Shown here one piece after another: positions 1-11,690 of a stretch of 64,000 bases of DNA (the stretch's first letter is position 1; each line of letters opens with the position of its first letter). A model generated the notes under the pieces. That model was not told the origin of the DNA. It saw nothing but the letters and a program-made list of their open reading frames with translations, and ran no database searches. The DNA is from Tamarix chinensis. Lineage: Eukaryota > Streptophyta > Magnoliopsida > Caryophyllales > Tamaricaceae. The translations under genes and the position numbers were made by a program. The DNA is taken from assembly GCA_030549775.1 (NCBI GenBank), contig CM060180.1, positions 27,609,590 to 27,673,589 of the forward strand, given 5' to 3'.

Positions 1-2952
1 GCAAAGGATTGTCGCAATCCGAAAAAGTCTAAGAAAAGCAATGCTTAAGAGAATGTCACAAAGATAGAAAACTTATCTGAAGATCTTGATGGTATCAATC
101 TATCCGCAGTAGTGTCACAATGCAACCTTATATGCAATGCTAAGGAATGGTGGGTAGACACCGGAGCCACTCATCACATTTGTAGTAACAAGTGGATGTT
201 TTCTGAGTATCAACCTATAGAAGATGATGAAGAATAAATCTTCATGGGAAATGCTTCATCTTCTAAGGTCATCGGTCGTGGAAAGGTGATACTGAAGTTG
301 ACAAGCGAAAAAAACCTTACTTTGAATGATTTGGTTCATGTACCAGATATCCGGAAGAATTTAATTTCAGGATCCCTACTAAGTAGGAATGGTTTTAAGT
401 TGATCTTTGTATCCGATCAATTTATAATTATTAAGAATGATATGTTTGTAGGAAAGGGCTATCTTAGTTATGGGCTCTTTAAGATGAATGTAATGACTAT
501 TGTACCCAAAGTTAATAATAATAAGAGTGTTTCTTCTTCTTATATGCCTGAGTCGTTTAATATTTGGCACGAACGATTAGGACATGTTAATTATGATACC
601 ATTCGAAGGTTAATTAATTTAGAGTGTTTGCCTAAATGTGAGTTTAATCCTAATCATAAATGTGAAATATGTGTTGAGGCCAAGATGGAAAGGAAACCCT
701 TTCATTCTATTGAAAGGAACACCGAACCTCTAGTTTAATTCACACTGATGTGTGTGATTTAAAATTCGTGCAAACAAGAGGTGGTTAAAAGTATTTTATT
801 ACTTTCATATATGATAGCACCCGTTATTGCTATGTGTATTTGCTATGAAGCAAGGTTGAAGCAATTGATATGTTTAAACACTTCAAAGCAGAAGTTGAGA
901 ATCAACTTGGTAGAAAGATTAAGGCTATAACAAGAGATAGAGGAGGTGAATACGAATACCCTTTTGAACAAGTTTGTTTATAAAATGGTATTATTCACCA
1001 AACTACTGCTCCTTATACGCCTCAATCTAATGGAATTGCAGAACGCAAGAATAGAACTTTGAAGGATATGATGAATGCCATGTTGATTAGTTCTGGTTTA
1101 CCACAGAACTTGTGGGGGGAAGCCTTGTTAACTGCAAATTATATTCTCAATAAGATGCCTCATAAGAAACCCCACAATATTCCATATGAGTTATGGAAAG
1201 GTCACAAGCCTAACTATAAATACTTAAAGGTGTGGGGGTTCTTAACAAAAGTAGCAATTTCCAAACCTAAGAGGACTAAGTTAGGACTGAAAACCATTGA
1301 TTGTGTATTCATTGGTTATGCAATAAACAGTAGTGCATATCGTATCCTTGTCCACAAATCAAAGGTTCTTGATATTGATGCCAACACTATTATAGAATCA
1401 AGGGATGCTATATTCTTTGAAAATATTTTTCCCTACAAAATAAATAATGAACCAGATTCACTGAAGAGGCTAAAAGAGTCTATTGGTGATGGGAATAAAG
1501 AAGTGAATTCAGATGAACTTAGATGAAGTAAGAGAACTAGGATCTCTAAATCATTTGGACCTAATTATCTAACATATTTTTTAGAAAATGAGCCTCAAAC
1601 ATTTAAAGAAGTTATATCCTCTCTTGAATCTACTTATTGGAAAGAAGCAATACATAGTGAAATTGAATCCATCATGCAAAATCACACGTGGGAAGTAGTG
1701 GACTTGCCTCCTGGGAATAAACCCCTAGGATGTAAGTGGATCTTTAAGAAGAAATTAAAGGCCGATGGTTCAATTGACAAATACAAGGCAAGGCTTGTAG
1801 TTAAAGGATACAAGCAAAAGGAAGATGTTGATTTTTTCGACACATATTCACCAGTTACAAGAATTACGTCTATACTTATGCTATTGGCAATAGAAGCTGT
1901 AAAGGGTCTTGAAGTAAATCAAATGGATGTAAAAACAGCATTCTTGAATGGTGAATTAGAGGAATAGATATATATGGAACAACCCGAGGGGTTCATTGCT
2001 CCCGGTCAAGAGAAAAAGGTTTGTCGGCTTAGTAAATCTCTCTATGGATTAAAACAGGCACCTAAGCAATGGCATGAGAAATTTGACAATGTAATGTTGT
2101 CAAATGGATTCAGAATAAATGAGTGACAAATGTGTTTATGTCAAAGATACTCATAAAGGCTACGTTATAGTGTGTCTATACGTAGATGATATGCTCATAA
2201 TGGGTAATAATAATGATATTATTAACGCTACCAAATGGATGCTCACCCGAAGTTTTGATATGAAAGACATGGGTCTTGTAGATGTTATATTAGGAATTAA
2301 GATTTCTAGAACATCTGATGGATTAATATTATCTCAATCTCATTATGTTGAAAAAATACTCGATCGATTCAAGGAGTACAATATTAACCCAGCTAAGACA
2401 CCATTGGAGGTGAATACTCATTTGATGAAAAATACGGGTGCTAGTTTTTCACAAATAGAATATTCACATATAATAGGCAGTATCATGTTTCTTATGAACT
2501 GCACGCAACCGGATATTGCTAATGCAGTTAACATGATTAGTCGTTATACCAGTAACCCTAATAAGGAACATTGGAAAGCGATCATTCGAATTCTAGAATA
2601 TATAAAGCACACCAAGAAATTTGGATTACACTATAAGAGATATCTAACAGTGGTAGAAGGCTACATTGATGCGAAATGGATATCGGATTCCAGGAACTTT
2701 AAGTCTACTAGTGTATATGTGTTCACTCTTGGAAGTGGTGCAATATCTTGGAAATCACCTAAACAAACATGTATTGCGAGGTCAACAATGGAGTATGAAT
2801 TTATTGCTTTAGATAAAGTCGGGGAAGAAGCTAAATGGCTTAGAGACTTCCTAGAAGATATCCCATGTTGGGAAAAACCTGTGCTACCCATACGTATCCA
2901 TTGTGATAGCTAGTCTGCAATTGGTAGGGCACGGAGTAAGATGTATAATGGC

Positions 2953-2991
<39 letters not shown>

Positions 2992-3024
2992 AGGTTTCTT
3001 TCTAGTGGAATTATCTCAATTGAT

Positions 3025-3062
<38 letters not shown>

Positions 3063-3132
3063 TAAGGCATTAACTAGAAAGCAAGTAGAAAGTTCATCAA
3101 GGGGAATGGGCCTAAAGCCTATGGATATATAG
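1..3132 (+). pseudogene. gag-pol polyprotein remnant of Copia element 1
   Basis: Broken polyprotein reading frame. At 1-50 the tail of a CCHC zinc knuckle (AKDC) and a basic stretch are visible. The protease motif DTGA is at ~155-166. The GAG-pre-integrase segment WHERLGH with a downstream CEIC is at ~565-690. The integrase core has HTD, TRDRGGEY and the NGIAERKNRT block (~745-1080), with stops near 786, 846 and 980. RT runs from ~1650 to 2450 with the YVDD active site near 2180, a stop at ~1965 and a frameshift near 2120. RNase H (~2650-3130) has an in-frame TAG at 2911-2913 where a Gln is expected. The conserved C-terminal SSRGMGLKP follows. Protein-level similarity to Copia element 2 is clear, but the two are different families by LTR sequence. 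Confidence 0.92.
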
Positions 3133-3780
3133 AGTCGTCATGGTGGCAACCCAACCTAGTTGACTGGAGATCTCAAGACCTAGGTTCAATGGGAAAACTA
3201 AACTATGTATGACTCGGTGTTGCACTAAGGAATCTAATTTTTATCTACCCATTCCTATGATGAAACTGTGTAAAGAAAGGATAAGGTTAAGCTATGATTC
3301 TAATGATCCATATAAGTTAACATGTTTAAGTAAAATATCTAAAGGACATAATAATTAGGAGATCACCTATGTGAGTAGGAAGGGGCCGCTTCTGTGAGAA
3401 TTTCGAAGGCTGAATTCTCTAACACACTCACAGAACAAGGAGGTGTTCATGGCTGAAACGAACACAAACATGAGAACCAACTATGCTTGAAGGAAGCTAT
3501 GTGTTTTTTATTGTCTCAGTTTACACTAGACGGCTGACTGTTCAAGGCAGACTTATCCACTGATTGGCCAGTAAACCCGATAGAAATTCACTATGGAAAG
3601 TTCACAGTCTCAAACTACTTATCCAGATGCAGTTTTCTTCACTTGTGCTCAATTAGAGTAATTATGGAATGGACGAATTCCACGAAAAGATATTATTACT
3701 TTTTGGTAGGGTAATGTGAGGGACACTAATTTAAGCATAATTTGTTCATGCTTGTGATATATTACAATCTAGTGGGGGAT
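3133..3780 (+). other. Non-coding 3' internal region of Copia 1 with polypurine tract
   Basis: Between the RNase H stop and the 3' LTR there is no open frame. The last bases, agtgggggat, are a purine-rich tract directly abutting the LTR, the usual plus-strand primer site of copia elements. Nothing else recognisable is seen. Confidence 0.75.
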
Positions 3781-3816
3781 TGTTAAATAGATTGTAATAT
3801 ATATATATATAAGATG

Positions 3817-3937
3817 GTGATTGTTGACTTGGTGTCTTTTCATTTGAATTAATTTGAAAAGTCGTGATTGTTGACTTGGTGTCTTTTCATTTGAATTAAT
3901 TTGAAAAGTCATGATTGTTGACTTGGTGCCTTTTCAA
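3817..3937 (+). repeat. 47-bp tandem repeat (about 2.6 copies) in the U3 of the Copia 1 LTR
   Basis: Copies start at 3817, 3864 and 3911 (the third is truncated). Each starts with gtgattgttgacttggtg or a one-base variant. The first two copies are essentially identical. Each carries a TTGACT core, the W-box consensus TTGAC[C/T] known to be bound by WRKY factors. The repeats end ~17 bp before the TATA-like box, an enhancer-like position. Confidence 0.85.
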
Positions 3938-3953
3938 AGGAACTTTATTAACT

Positions 3954-3963
3954 CTATAAATAG
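3954..3963 (+). promoter_or_regulatory. TATA-like box of the Copia 1 3' LTR
   Basis: ctataaatag is a near-ideal plant TATA box, placed after the U3 repeats and ~325 bp before the LTR end. Transcription from it would run rightwards through the LTR end into LecRLK copy 1, antisense to that gene. Confidence 0.6.
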
Positions 3964-4287
3964 CCCCTACCATCAACCGGAAACATTAATTCGGAAATTT
4001 AGATTTTTCAGAAATTCCAGTAGTTCTCTCTCTTATCTCTCTCTACTTTTTCGATTCCTATATTCCTAGTTGAATACAAGCATAACGTTGCATTTGCTGA
4101 AATCCTATTAGATTAAAGTGCTGTATCTAATAGAAACAAAAATCCGTTCTACCCTGGGAGACGATTGTTCATAACCTTGAACACCGTGTGAGGGAGCAAA
4201 ATCGTCTTAAGGACACATCATGAATTTGGTGGGCTCGAATAAATTATTTCTAGTATTTTATTATATTTCTACACTATACACCCAACA

Positions 4288-5759
4288 CACTATGCCAAAA
4301 GCCCCCTTCCATGCTCTTGGATAAATCCATCTATTGCCTCCTCAAGCTCTCCGTAACTGAAGCAATGAACATTATATTCTGTTGTCGCTTGTTTTGCGAA
4401 CCCACAATCTTGTTTGGGTTGCCTGTGGTATGTGTAGAATCCTCCCAAGCATATTACAACGAGCAATATAAGATTGAGAAATACGGAAGTACCAAACAAA
4501 GCTGAGAGTACATTAACCAAGCTTTTACGATTAGTCTTCATAATTTAGATCGGGGAAAGAGGACCTTGAGGGGAGTCATCCACAACATCCGTCACTTTCA
4601 AGAAAGCCCTACTTCTCTCTGTGTTGTCCTTTCTTCCATTAGAGAGTGGAAGCTTCTTCTACCAACACGTATCATCTCTAAAAATGGCCACTGTACAGAA
4701 ACAATCTTCGGTGCAAGATTTCCTGCACTACTCTACATCACCAGAATCAAGCCTGTCATAATTTGAGATCGGCCAATCTGTTTGATCTAGCTCTACAAGT
4801 TTATATCCTCCGCCTTCACCACAAGATGGGTTGAAGTATGGCTTACAGCTACCATAAATATCATTAGCACCTACCAGGGAGTAATTAGGTGGGCATATTG
4901 GCCTGCGATCATTGTTGAGGCTGCAAATGCTGTTGAAGCCACAAGCTCCACTGTCGTAGTCTCCTCGTATTGAAACACGTATATCTTCTGGTTAGCTCTG
5001 ATTGACTGACCAGCTAGTGTTGCCTGAGTCGTTGGACATCCTGGGGTAATAATATTAGGTTAACACCCCCATCAAAATTGAGGGTTGCTCTGTGGTAATA
5101 ACTTGTGGTTGGGACTATATTATTTGGTGTGAGCTCAAGCTTAAAATCATCGCTTCCAAGTATGAACATGTGACCTGACTCGGCGTATGTCAAGTTGTAA
5201 CTTGAGCCTGTAGTTATATTTTCAGATCCAATACTACTGCTACTGTTATAATAGACCGTACTGTCATATGAAGAGTTGGTAAACATGTTCCTAGTATTCA
5301 GGATGAGACTTCCACCAAGTAAGTGTAGCTGAAACCTCCCCCTCGTAAATTTGCTCCCAGAGAATCGAGAAGTCATGTTCCATCCTTCTTCGATAGTCTG
5401 GCTATGCAACAAGGTATCTCTGGGATGATCAAAGCTCTGCCATAGAATTTCATTTTCTTTGCTTTTGAGAACCAAGTTTCCAAAATCACTCAAGAAATGA
5501 TATTTTGTGATGCCCGAGGCCATCAGAGAGACCCATAACTGCTCGCCATTTGGATCACTAAGGACTAGGCCTCTTTGAGCAACCAAGGCCACTTTTGATC
5601 CTCTTGGTGCGGTCGCGCCATCATCAGCTGCATATAAAACTATGGTTTGATCTGGTATCTTTGCATACCATATGCACGGCAAAAAGGTATCACTATCAAT
5701 AGACCGAAATCTGAAGGTAAAATCACCGGAAGGTGAGAGCCATGTGGAGTTATCATTGT
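4288..5759 (-). pseudogene. LecRLK copy 1, main fragment (G-type lectin receptor-like kinase pseudogene)
   Basis: Closely similar to LecRLK copy 2 over the bulb-lectin, EGF-like, PAN and transmembrane regions and the first residues of the kinase. The right edge (lectin domain) is cut by Copia element 2 at 5759. The left edge stops inside the P-loop (after GRG, near copy-2 residue 529) at the Copia 1 LTR. Further damage includes one extra C near 5070 that shifts the lectin frame, a lost 6-bp segment near 4890, a premature TAG near 4658 (copy 2 has Lys after the PAN-domain CW), and one C lost in the P-loop codons near 4306. The conserved lectin Trp of IVWYA is Leu here. The rest of the kinase would lie left of Copia 1, outside the window. 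Non-functional. Confidence 0.93.
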
Positions 5760-6352
5760 TGTTGGTGCAATGGCAACTATGTGGGTGATTTTCATTGTCC
5801 CACATTGGTAGTGAATAAGAATATTGTTCACTTTTTATATCCCCTCACCTTTTGGTTGTTTGAATAATGAGCTTGGGGTTGTTTTGTGGGTTGTGGGCTG
5901 GATCTAACATACCACACACACGTGCGCGCACGCCGCCGCCCGCTCGTCAGGTCCGCGCTGGGCTGGGCTGGGCGTTGGTGTGGTGTGGTGTGGTCTTTGA
6001 TCCGAGTTTTACCTATTCAACCGTTTCGTTTTTGTGGGCTGATTAGTGGAAGACGTTCCACTTATGCCTTGCTTGGTTTTTTGGCTATTTAATGATAATT
6101 AATTTTTTGGTTAATCATACTCGACAATAGCTTTTATTTTTGAAGAGAAAAATGCAACCGACAGCCATTGTAAACCCTAACCCTAGCTACGCTCGTTTGT
6201 TTCCAAAATCCCGATCTGGTCATTGTTATTTGCAATTCCATCCTTCAATCCCGAGCGCACGAGATCGAAGGAGGTTGCGTTAACCTTGGGGGTGATTCGA
6301 CATTGAAGGGATCTGCGCCATTTTCCGGTCAAAAATCACTTCAGGGCAGTGA

Positions 6353-7915
6353 TGCACTGTCGTATGCACAACAAATATAATAAATAAATCCTAATTCCTA
6401 AATACGTAGTATATGGCAAGAAGGAGTCGAACCCACAAGGAACGGAATATAATCAATAATTCTGTAATCAATGTTAAAACCCCAGTTATGCAATAACATA
6501 TAATTCTATCATCAATATCTAAACTATGGATAAATAATAGAACATTGTACTCACTAATTAACTAATAAGGACATGAAGGTATTGATTATGGAATTAGGAT
6601 ATCAAATAATCATGGAGAAACGAAAGATTCTAAATGATTTAACATTGACCTGTAGAAACTCATAATAATTTATCTCTTTGCCTTCTCTTAATTCTAATAA
6701 ATTGAATAAGCTCTCAATTTATCACTTAACCAATTAATAACCTAGGTTAAGAACACTAGATTCAATTAATGGCAGCATTACGAATGGAAGGCAGTAAACT
6801 ACGACCATAATCACACAAGCTCGGATCATGCAATCGTACAAATTAATGGACAAGATTAATAATTAATCTTTTGCTACTCTGGAAACGTTAATTAATAATT
6901 ACGTATTAATTCCGTTATCCTAGCGTAGATTAAGATCTAAACTAGATAGGTGATCAGTCTAATTAGTTTAAATTCTTAATCTATGATGCGAGATCATTCA
7001 ATTCTGCCCATCAATTCAATTAAACTTCATTTAGAGTCATGATTTCAAATTATGTTATCATATCTGAAACCCTAATTCCATCATCAAATCCTCCTACCTT
7101 ATACTATCTACATAATTGCAATAACACACAATTAAATGCAATAATCTATAATTAACATCAAAGCTTATAAATAAATTAACAATGAAACACCAAACATAAG
7201 AAAAATAATAATGCAACAAAGAGAATTGAATTGCATTCAATCAAAAATCAAAACTTGCAATTAAAAGAGGAATGGAGAAGAATTTATTGAATTGAATTGC
7301 AGATTGTTGATTATTCAATTGAATACAATGGAGATAAAGAGAATTGGAATTAAAAATTACATGTGGTATCTAGAGAGTATAGAGAGAAAGAGAAAATCCC
7401 ATTCTCGAACTCCTCCCGAACCATCCTTTCAAATGTTCAAACTTTAGAAATATATCGGGGAAACGTTGCGCGAACGGTTACAGAATTTGAGAAAAACACG
7501 GTCCGTGTTAGAAAACAATGGACCCCCGTGTTTTTCCTTGAACTCTCGGCCAAATGCTGAATTTTAAGTACTGAAATTTGTGTGCTAATAGAAAAACACG
7601 GTCCGTGTTTAGGAAACACGGGGGGCCGTGTTTCTTATTCCTTCATTATTTCTTCATGAAATTTCAACACAATCTTCCCTTTGATATATATTATTCATTT
7701 CTATTATTTTCGTCCATTGATTCCATATCTCTTGATGTGTTCTTTGTTGCCTTTTCTCTTTCCATCGATTTATCCTTTGAATTTCTTCATTTTTATCTTT
7801 TCCTGCAAAATCTATCCAAAAGATAAAAACTCGAGAAAAGATTACATGTTATAAAAATAATGAGGAATAAATGACATTCTTACTTAGCAAAATAACATAT
7901 AAATCTCATATATCA
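6353..7915 (+). mobile_element. Unclassified 1,563-bp insertion with 8-bp target duplication, in the Copia 2 5' LTR
   Basis: The sequence is absent from the 3' LTR, which gives an empty site. It is flanked by ggcagtga at 6345-6352 and 7916-7923. It begins TGCACTGTCG and ends CATATATCA, so it has TG/CA ends like an LTR, but an 8-bp duplication is more typical of hAT transposons, and I see no good terminal inverted repeat. There is no convincing coding frame. It is AT-rich, with a cluster of acacggtccgtgt palindromes near 7493-7634. A solo LTR or a non-autonomous DNA element both remain possible. Strand is arbitrary. Confidence 0.8.
7493..7634. repeat. Clustered cacggtccgtg palindromes inside the 1,563-bp insertion
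   Basis: Two copies of the palindromic core acacggtccgtgt (near 7496 and 7595) plus variants with cccccgtgttttt (~7523) and aaacacggggggccgtgttt (7613-7632). The arms aaacacgg/ccgtgttt are reverse complements. Function unknown. Confidence 0.7.
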
Positions 7916-8006
7916 GGCAGTGATTATTTCACGGCACAATGTTAATCTCGGTTTGGATTTAATTATTGTGTTAATTGCTGCGATTATTGAAATTAATTTT
8001 CCAACA

Positions 8007-8626
8007 TTCTGAAGTGATTTTTTAGATCTTATTCATTCATTTAATTCGTTCTCATAGCAATTAATTCCCGACCTTGTGCTGCTAGAGTTGATTGTGGTGC
8101 ATGAATTGATTAATTTTGTTCGAACTAGTGCTGCTCGAATTGGTTGATTTAATTCCACAAATTATTTGGCCTCTGTTCGTTTTTGCTGCTACGAGAAGGT
8201 GTTGGTATTATTCGGTTCTTGCCGGATTATATAGGTCGAATAATATAAGTGCTTCGACCTTCATTTTTGTGCCTATATTCTGCTCGATTTATAAGAGGAA
8301 TTGGTTGATTATTTGCTAGATTAAAAGGGGTTCTATTCGAACCTATTATTCAGATTCTTTGCTCGAATTATTGCTGGAATTTATTTGCTAGATTAAAGTT
8401 ATTATATTCGAATTATTGTTGGATTAAAAGTGCCCTATTCGAAGTAATTTTGGCCTCTCGAGTTTGGTGTTCTTTCGTTGCAAATAAGATCTTGTTTGGT
8501 TTCGGTTTCGATTTTGGATAATCGAATCTTGCTACTAGGGTTATAGTAGCTTCAGTTCAATAATCTTGTCGTGCTAGTTTTCCTAAATGTGTAATGGCTT
8601 GAAGTGTACCAAGAGTCATCCCCGAC
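8007..8626 (+). other. Untranslated leader of Copia element 2
   Basis: Lies between the 5' LTR and the gag start. There is no coding frame. Several loose repeats of a tgctcgaatt-like motif occur between ~8110 and 8420. The gag ATG at 8627 follows. Confidence 0.65.
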
Positions 8627-9708
8627 ATGTCAAAATTTGAGCCACTTGATGGTACTAACTACCATCGATGGTCTCAAAGGATGACAATTTTGTTTGAGGC
8701 TTTGGAGGTTGATTATGTTCTATTCACTGATCCACCGACTCAGATTGATACAAATGATGCTCTTGCTACTCCAAAAGCTTCCCCGGTCATTCCTGCTGCA
8801 AAGAAAAGTGATGAAGCTATGATAGAAAAATACGAACGGGACAACAAAACCGTTCGTGGTCATATTCTACAGCATATGAACAACAAGCTTTTTGATATGT
8901 TCTTCGGTGTCGAGTCTTCGAAGGATATGTGGGACACTCTGAAGAACAAGTATGGTTCAGATGAAGCAGGTAGAAAGAAATATGTTGTTGGAAATATTTT
9001 GCGATTTCAAATGGTTGATGACAAGCAGATTATGAACCAAGTTCATGACTATGAGCTGCTAGTTGCTAAAGTATTGGGTGAAGGTATGAAGATCTGTGAA
9101 ACTTTTCAAGCAAACATGCTAATAGAAAAGTTCCCCCCATCTTGGAGCGATTTCAGAAACCATCTAAAACATAAGAAGAGGGATTTGACCTTGCCAGAGT
9201 TAATTAGTCATATGAGGACAGAAGAGGCAAACTGCTTGAAGGACAACCGAGTACGTTATGCCTCAGGTTCCATGAGCGCTAATATAGTGGAGTCTTCTGC
9301 TGGAGCTGACAAGTTTAAGGGGAAAGGCAAAAGGACTCAGAAAAAAGGATCAAGCAAAAGGTCAACCTAACTTCAAGAAGGGTGACACTAGAATTCAGAT
9401 GAAACAGCTGACTTGTTATGTGTGTGGTAAGTCGGGTCACAAGGCTTATCAATGCTTTAAGAGAAAGGGCCCGCAAACTCAGAATCAACAAGGTGGTGGT
9501 CCTCCTGCTCCACAAGCTAATGTTGCTGAGACAGAGGAAGTGATTGTTGTTGTGGTTGTGGAAGCAAACCTGGTTGAGAACAAGACATATTGGATCCTAG
9601 ACACCGGAGCTTCAAAACACCTATGCGCGAACAGAGAACTATTCCACCAGTTCCAGGATGCTACAGATGGAGAGCATGTCTTTATGGGAAACTCTGCAAC
9701 TGCTAGAG
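8627..9708 (+). pseudogene. gag and protease part of Copia element 2
   Basis: The gag polyprotein begins MSKFEPLDGTNYHRW, the usual opening of copia gag (UBN2-type capsid). The capsid region runs to ~9300. A frameshift in an A-rich run near 9330-9370 leads into the frame carrying a CCHC zinc knuckle (CYVCGKSGHKAYQC, near 9415) that binds the RNA genome. The aspartic protease active site ILDTGASKH lies near 9594-9620. The frame is then broken at 9709 by the solo LTR and resumes at 15057; removing the insertion restores a continuous reading frame (TARV then LGNGK). Gag packages the element RNA; protease would cleave the polyprotein. Confidence 0.9.
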
Positions 9709-10554
9709 TGTAATACCCCGTATTTTCAAAATCCAGATTTATTAAGTTTAATGATTTTATTAGCGTAATTTAATGTAAATAATTAATTATTTTAATTTCG
9801 ATTTGTTTTACAGATTTATCGATGATTTTGAATTCATAATTGAATGTAATTAATCATTGTCGTTGCGAACCATTCTAGACAAATTCGTTCACGAAAATGA
9901 TTTTATTATATTCTTATAATTTCGATCTTCGGATAAAAATATATATTCCCGTTCTTTCTCGTATTTTGGTTTTCAATATTTTTAATTCGTTTTTGATTAT
10001 ATCTTCGTCATATGATTACGACTTTGCTTTGAAGCTGTATCTCGTTAACGAAATATATTATTTAAATTATAGAATTTCTATTTAAATAATTAAATTTATT
10101 TCAATAATTTTATCCGTGGAAAATATTTCTGACTTTAAATTTATTCATCTTCGGTAATCTTTAATATTTTTGGAAAGTTTTAAATTAAAAAGATTTTTGG
10201 AGTTTATTTATGAAATTCTTTCTGGAATTAATTATCTTTTGTTTTATGTGTTTTGGTTTACAGAAAACCGATTTCGGAAATTATTAAAATTAGTCTTGAG
10301 TTATTAGAATTTGACTTAAACATTTTATTATATACTTTTAAATAATTTTTCGAGGTCTTATAATACATTTCTGTAAATAATATAAATTTTTATGATCGTT
10401 GTTAAATACTTCCGAAAATACTTTCAAACTTCTTTATATAGCCTTTTTACTAATTTTAAGCAATCAGATCATTTCGAAATAATTTTTTTGTTAATAAATT
10501 TTAAATAAAATCTTTCAGTAATAATTTTAAAACTTTAGTATTTTATTTTATGGG

Positions 10555-10960
10555 TATTTGTATAAAAAAAACCAATCGGCGCCCCCCTTCTTTTTCTTTC
10601 TCTCTTCCCTACCTCGACCCCTCTCCTGTGCGTCATGTGTTACAGCCTGAAGCCCTAGCCGACCCAGCCTCCCTCTCCATCTCCCCAGCTCCTCCTCGCC
10701 AACCACCGGCCGACCTCCAACCCCGCCTGCCCTCGTCACCACCAACTGCCGACCAGCACCGTCGACGCAACAGCAGCAGTCGAAGCCACGCCCAGCAGCG
10801 CACAGGAGCAGCAGTGGCGGCAGAGCACAGCAGCAACGAGCCGCACCACTTGCGCTACCGCCCGGTCACCGGAGAGCTCGGGCGATCACCGACGAGTAGT
10901 CCTTAGCCTCTGACGAAGCTTCCCCAGCCTTCCTTGCCCCGATTTCTCAGTTTTTCGTTT
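10555..10960 (+). other. GC-rich, C-rich leader block of the solo LTR
   Basis: An abrupt GC-rich island in AT-rich DNA. It contains a 118-codon open frame rich in Pro, Ser and Arg, and open frames on the other strand too, so the openness reflects base composition. A comparable island sits at 32480-33710 and at 37140-37440 (reverse orientation) in related LTRs, ahead of a conserved aagcttc block. It is most likely the transcribed leader of the LTR rather than a gene. Confidence 0.6.
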
Positions 10961-11169
10961 GGTATAATTTCCGAAAAACCCCTAACCTTGTTTTGATTAA
11001 TTGGGTATGAATTAGCTTATGAAAAGCTAAATTTATTGTTTCTTTATGTATGTATATGCTGTAAGAGTGATTTGGATAGGTTAATTGTGTGGTTGTGTTG
11101 GAATTTTGGAAAAATTAGATTTTTAGCCGAGTTATGCCCAAATTTTTTGGATTCGCCCGTTTTTGCAAT

Positions 11170-11690
11170 TTCGGATAAATTGATTATACAATATATTCTA
11201 AAATGTATCCAATTTCATTTTGGAACCGTTAATTTGAGAAATTTATGCAGGTTTTATCGGAATTTGATTCCTAGGTCAAATTTTGGATGTAATGAAATTG
11301 GGTCATATAATTGAGCCGTTTCACTCAATTGATTTTAAAATATTGTTTAAAATATATTTAATTTTATATTAGAAGTGTTGATTTGGGAAAATTGTGCGTA
11401 ATTGACCATAATTGGATTTTTAGGTCAAAATTCCCGCGGGTTAAAATTGGTTTGGGTAATCGGGTTATTTTATTCAATTGACTATATAAATTACATTAGA
11501 ATATGTTTAATTACATTTCCGAACCGTTAATGGATATGCTTTGGTAAGAATTAATAGGATTTGCGTTTCGGGCTCAAAAACCCTAAGTGGGCTAAATTGT
11601 GTATTTCTTTTATTAGTTTTGAGCAATTGATTATTTGATATGTTATAAAATGTGTTTAATTACATTTCTAAACATTCAATTTGATTAAAT
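11170..11690 (+). repeat. Degenerate ~150-bp tandem repeats within the solo LTR
   Basis: Starts at about 11173, 11328, 11476 and 11625, each with aattga followed by an AT-rich block, then a tgtttaattacatttc-like segment and a gaaccgttaattt-like segment. Spacing is 155, 148 and 149 bp. Weaker echoes continue to ~12060. Confidence 0.65.

Larger units (their letters stand above)
1..4287 (+). mobile_element. Copia element 1 (Ty1-copia LTR retrotransposon), 5' end outside window, decayed
   Basis: A copia-type element read on the plus strand. Domain order is gag zinc-knuckle tail, protease, integrase, reverse transcriptase, RNase H, which is diagnostic for Ty1-copia (integrase before RT). A polypurine tract (tagtgggggat, 3770-3780) abuts a 3' LTR starting TGTT and ending AACA. 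The 5' LTR and most of gag lie left of the window. The right end joins directly to LecRLK kinase sequence, so the element inserted into LecRLK copy 1. The target duplication cannot be verified because the left flank is missing; the five bases after the LTR are cacta. Multiple stops and frameshifts show it is dead. Confidence 0.93.
3781..4287 (+). repeat. 3' LTR of Copia element 1 (507 bp)
   Basis: Starts TGTTAAATAG right after the polypurine tract and ends CACCCAACA, giving the short inverted termini TGTT/AACA. It contains a 47-bp tandem repeat, a TATA-like box and a purine-poor leader, in the order expected of U3-R-U5. The following base begins the LecRLK pseudogene. Confidence 0.88.
5760..8006 (+). 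repeat. 5' LTR of Copia element 2, interrupted by a nested element
   Basis: Matches the 3' LTR at 18552-19120 from TGTTGGTGCAATG through a TATA-like ctttttatatcc near 5833. It is interrupted at 6353-7915 and resumes with ttatttcacggcac to end at CCAACA. It also holds a ~135-bp segment near 6140-6275 that the 3' LTR lacks, while the 3' LTR has ~50 bp missing here. The LTRs have therefore diverged by indels as well as substitutions. I could not recognise a tRNA primer-binding site just after 8006. Confidence 0.88.

Noticed and set aside
10550..10906. 118-codon Pro/Ser/Arg-rich open frame
   Set aside because: Lies in the GC-rich leader of a solo LTR, with equally long open frames on the opposite strand; no domain recognised.
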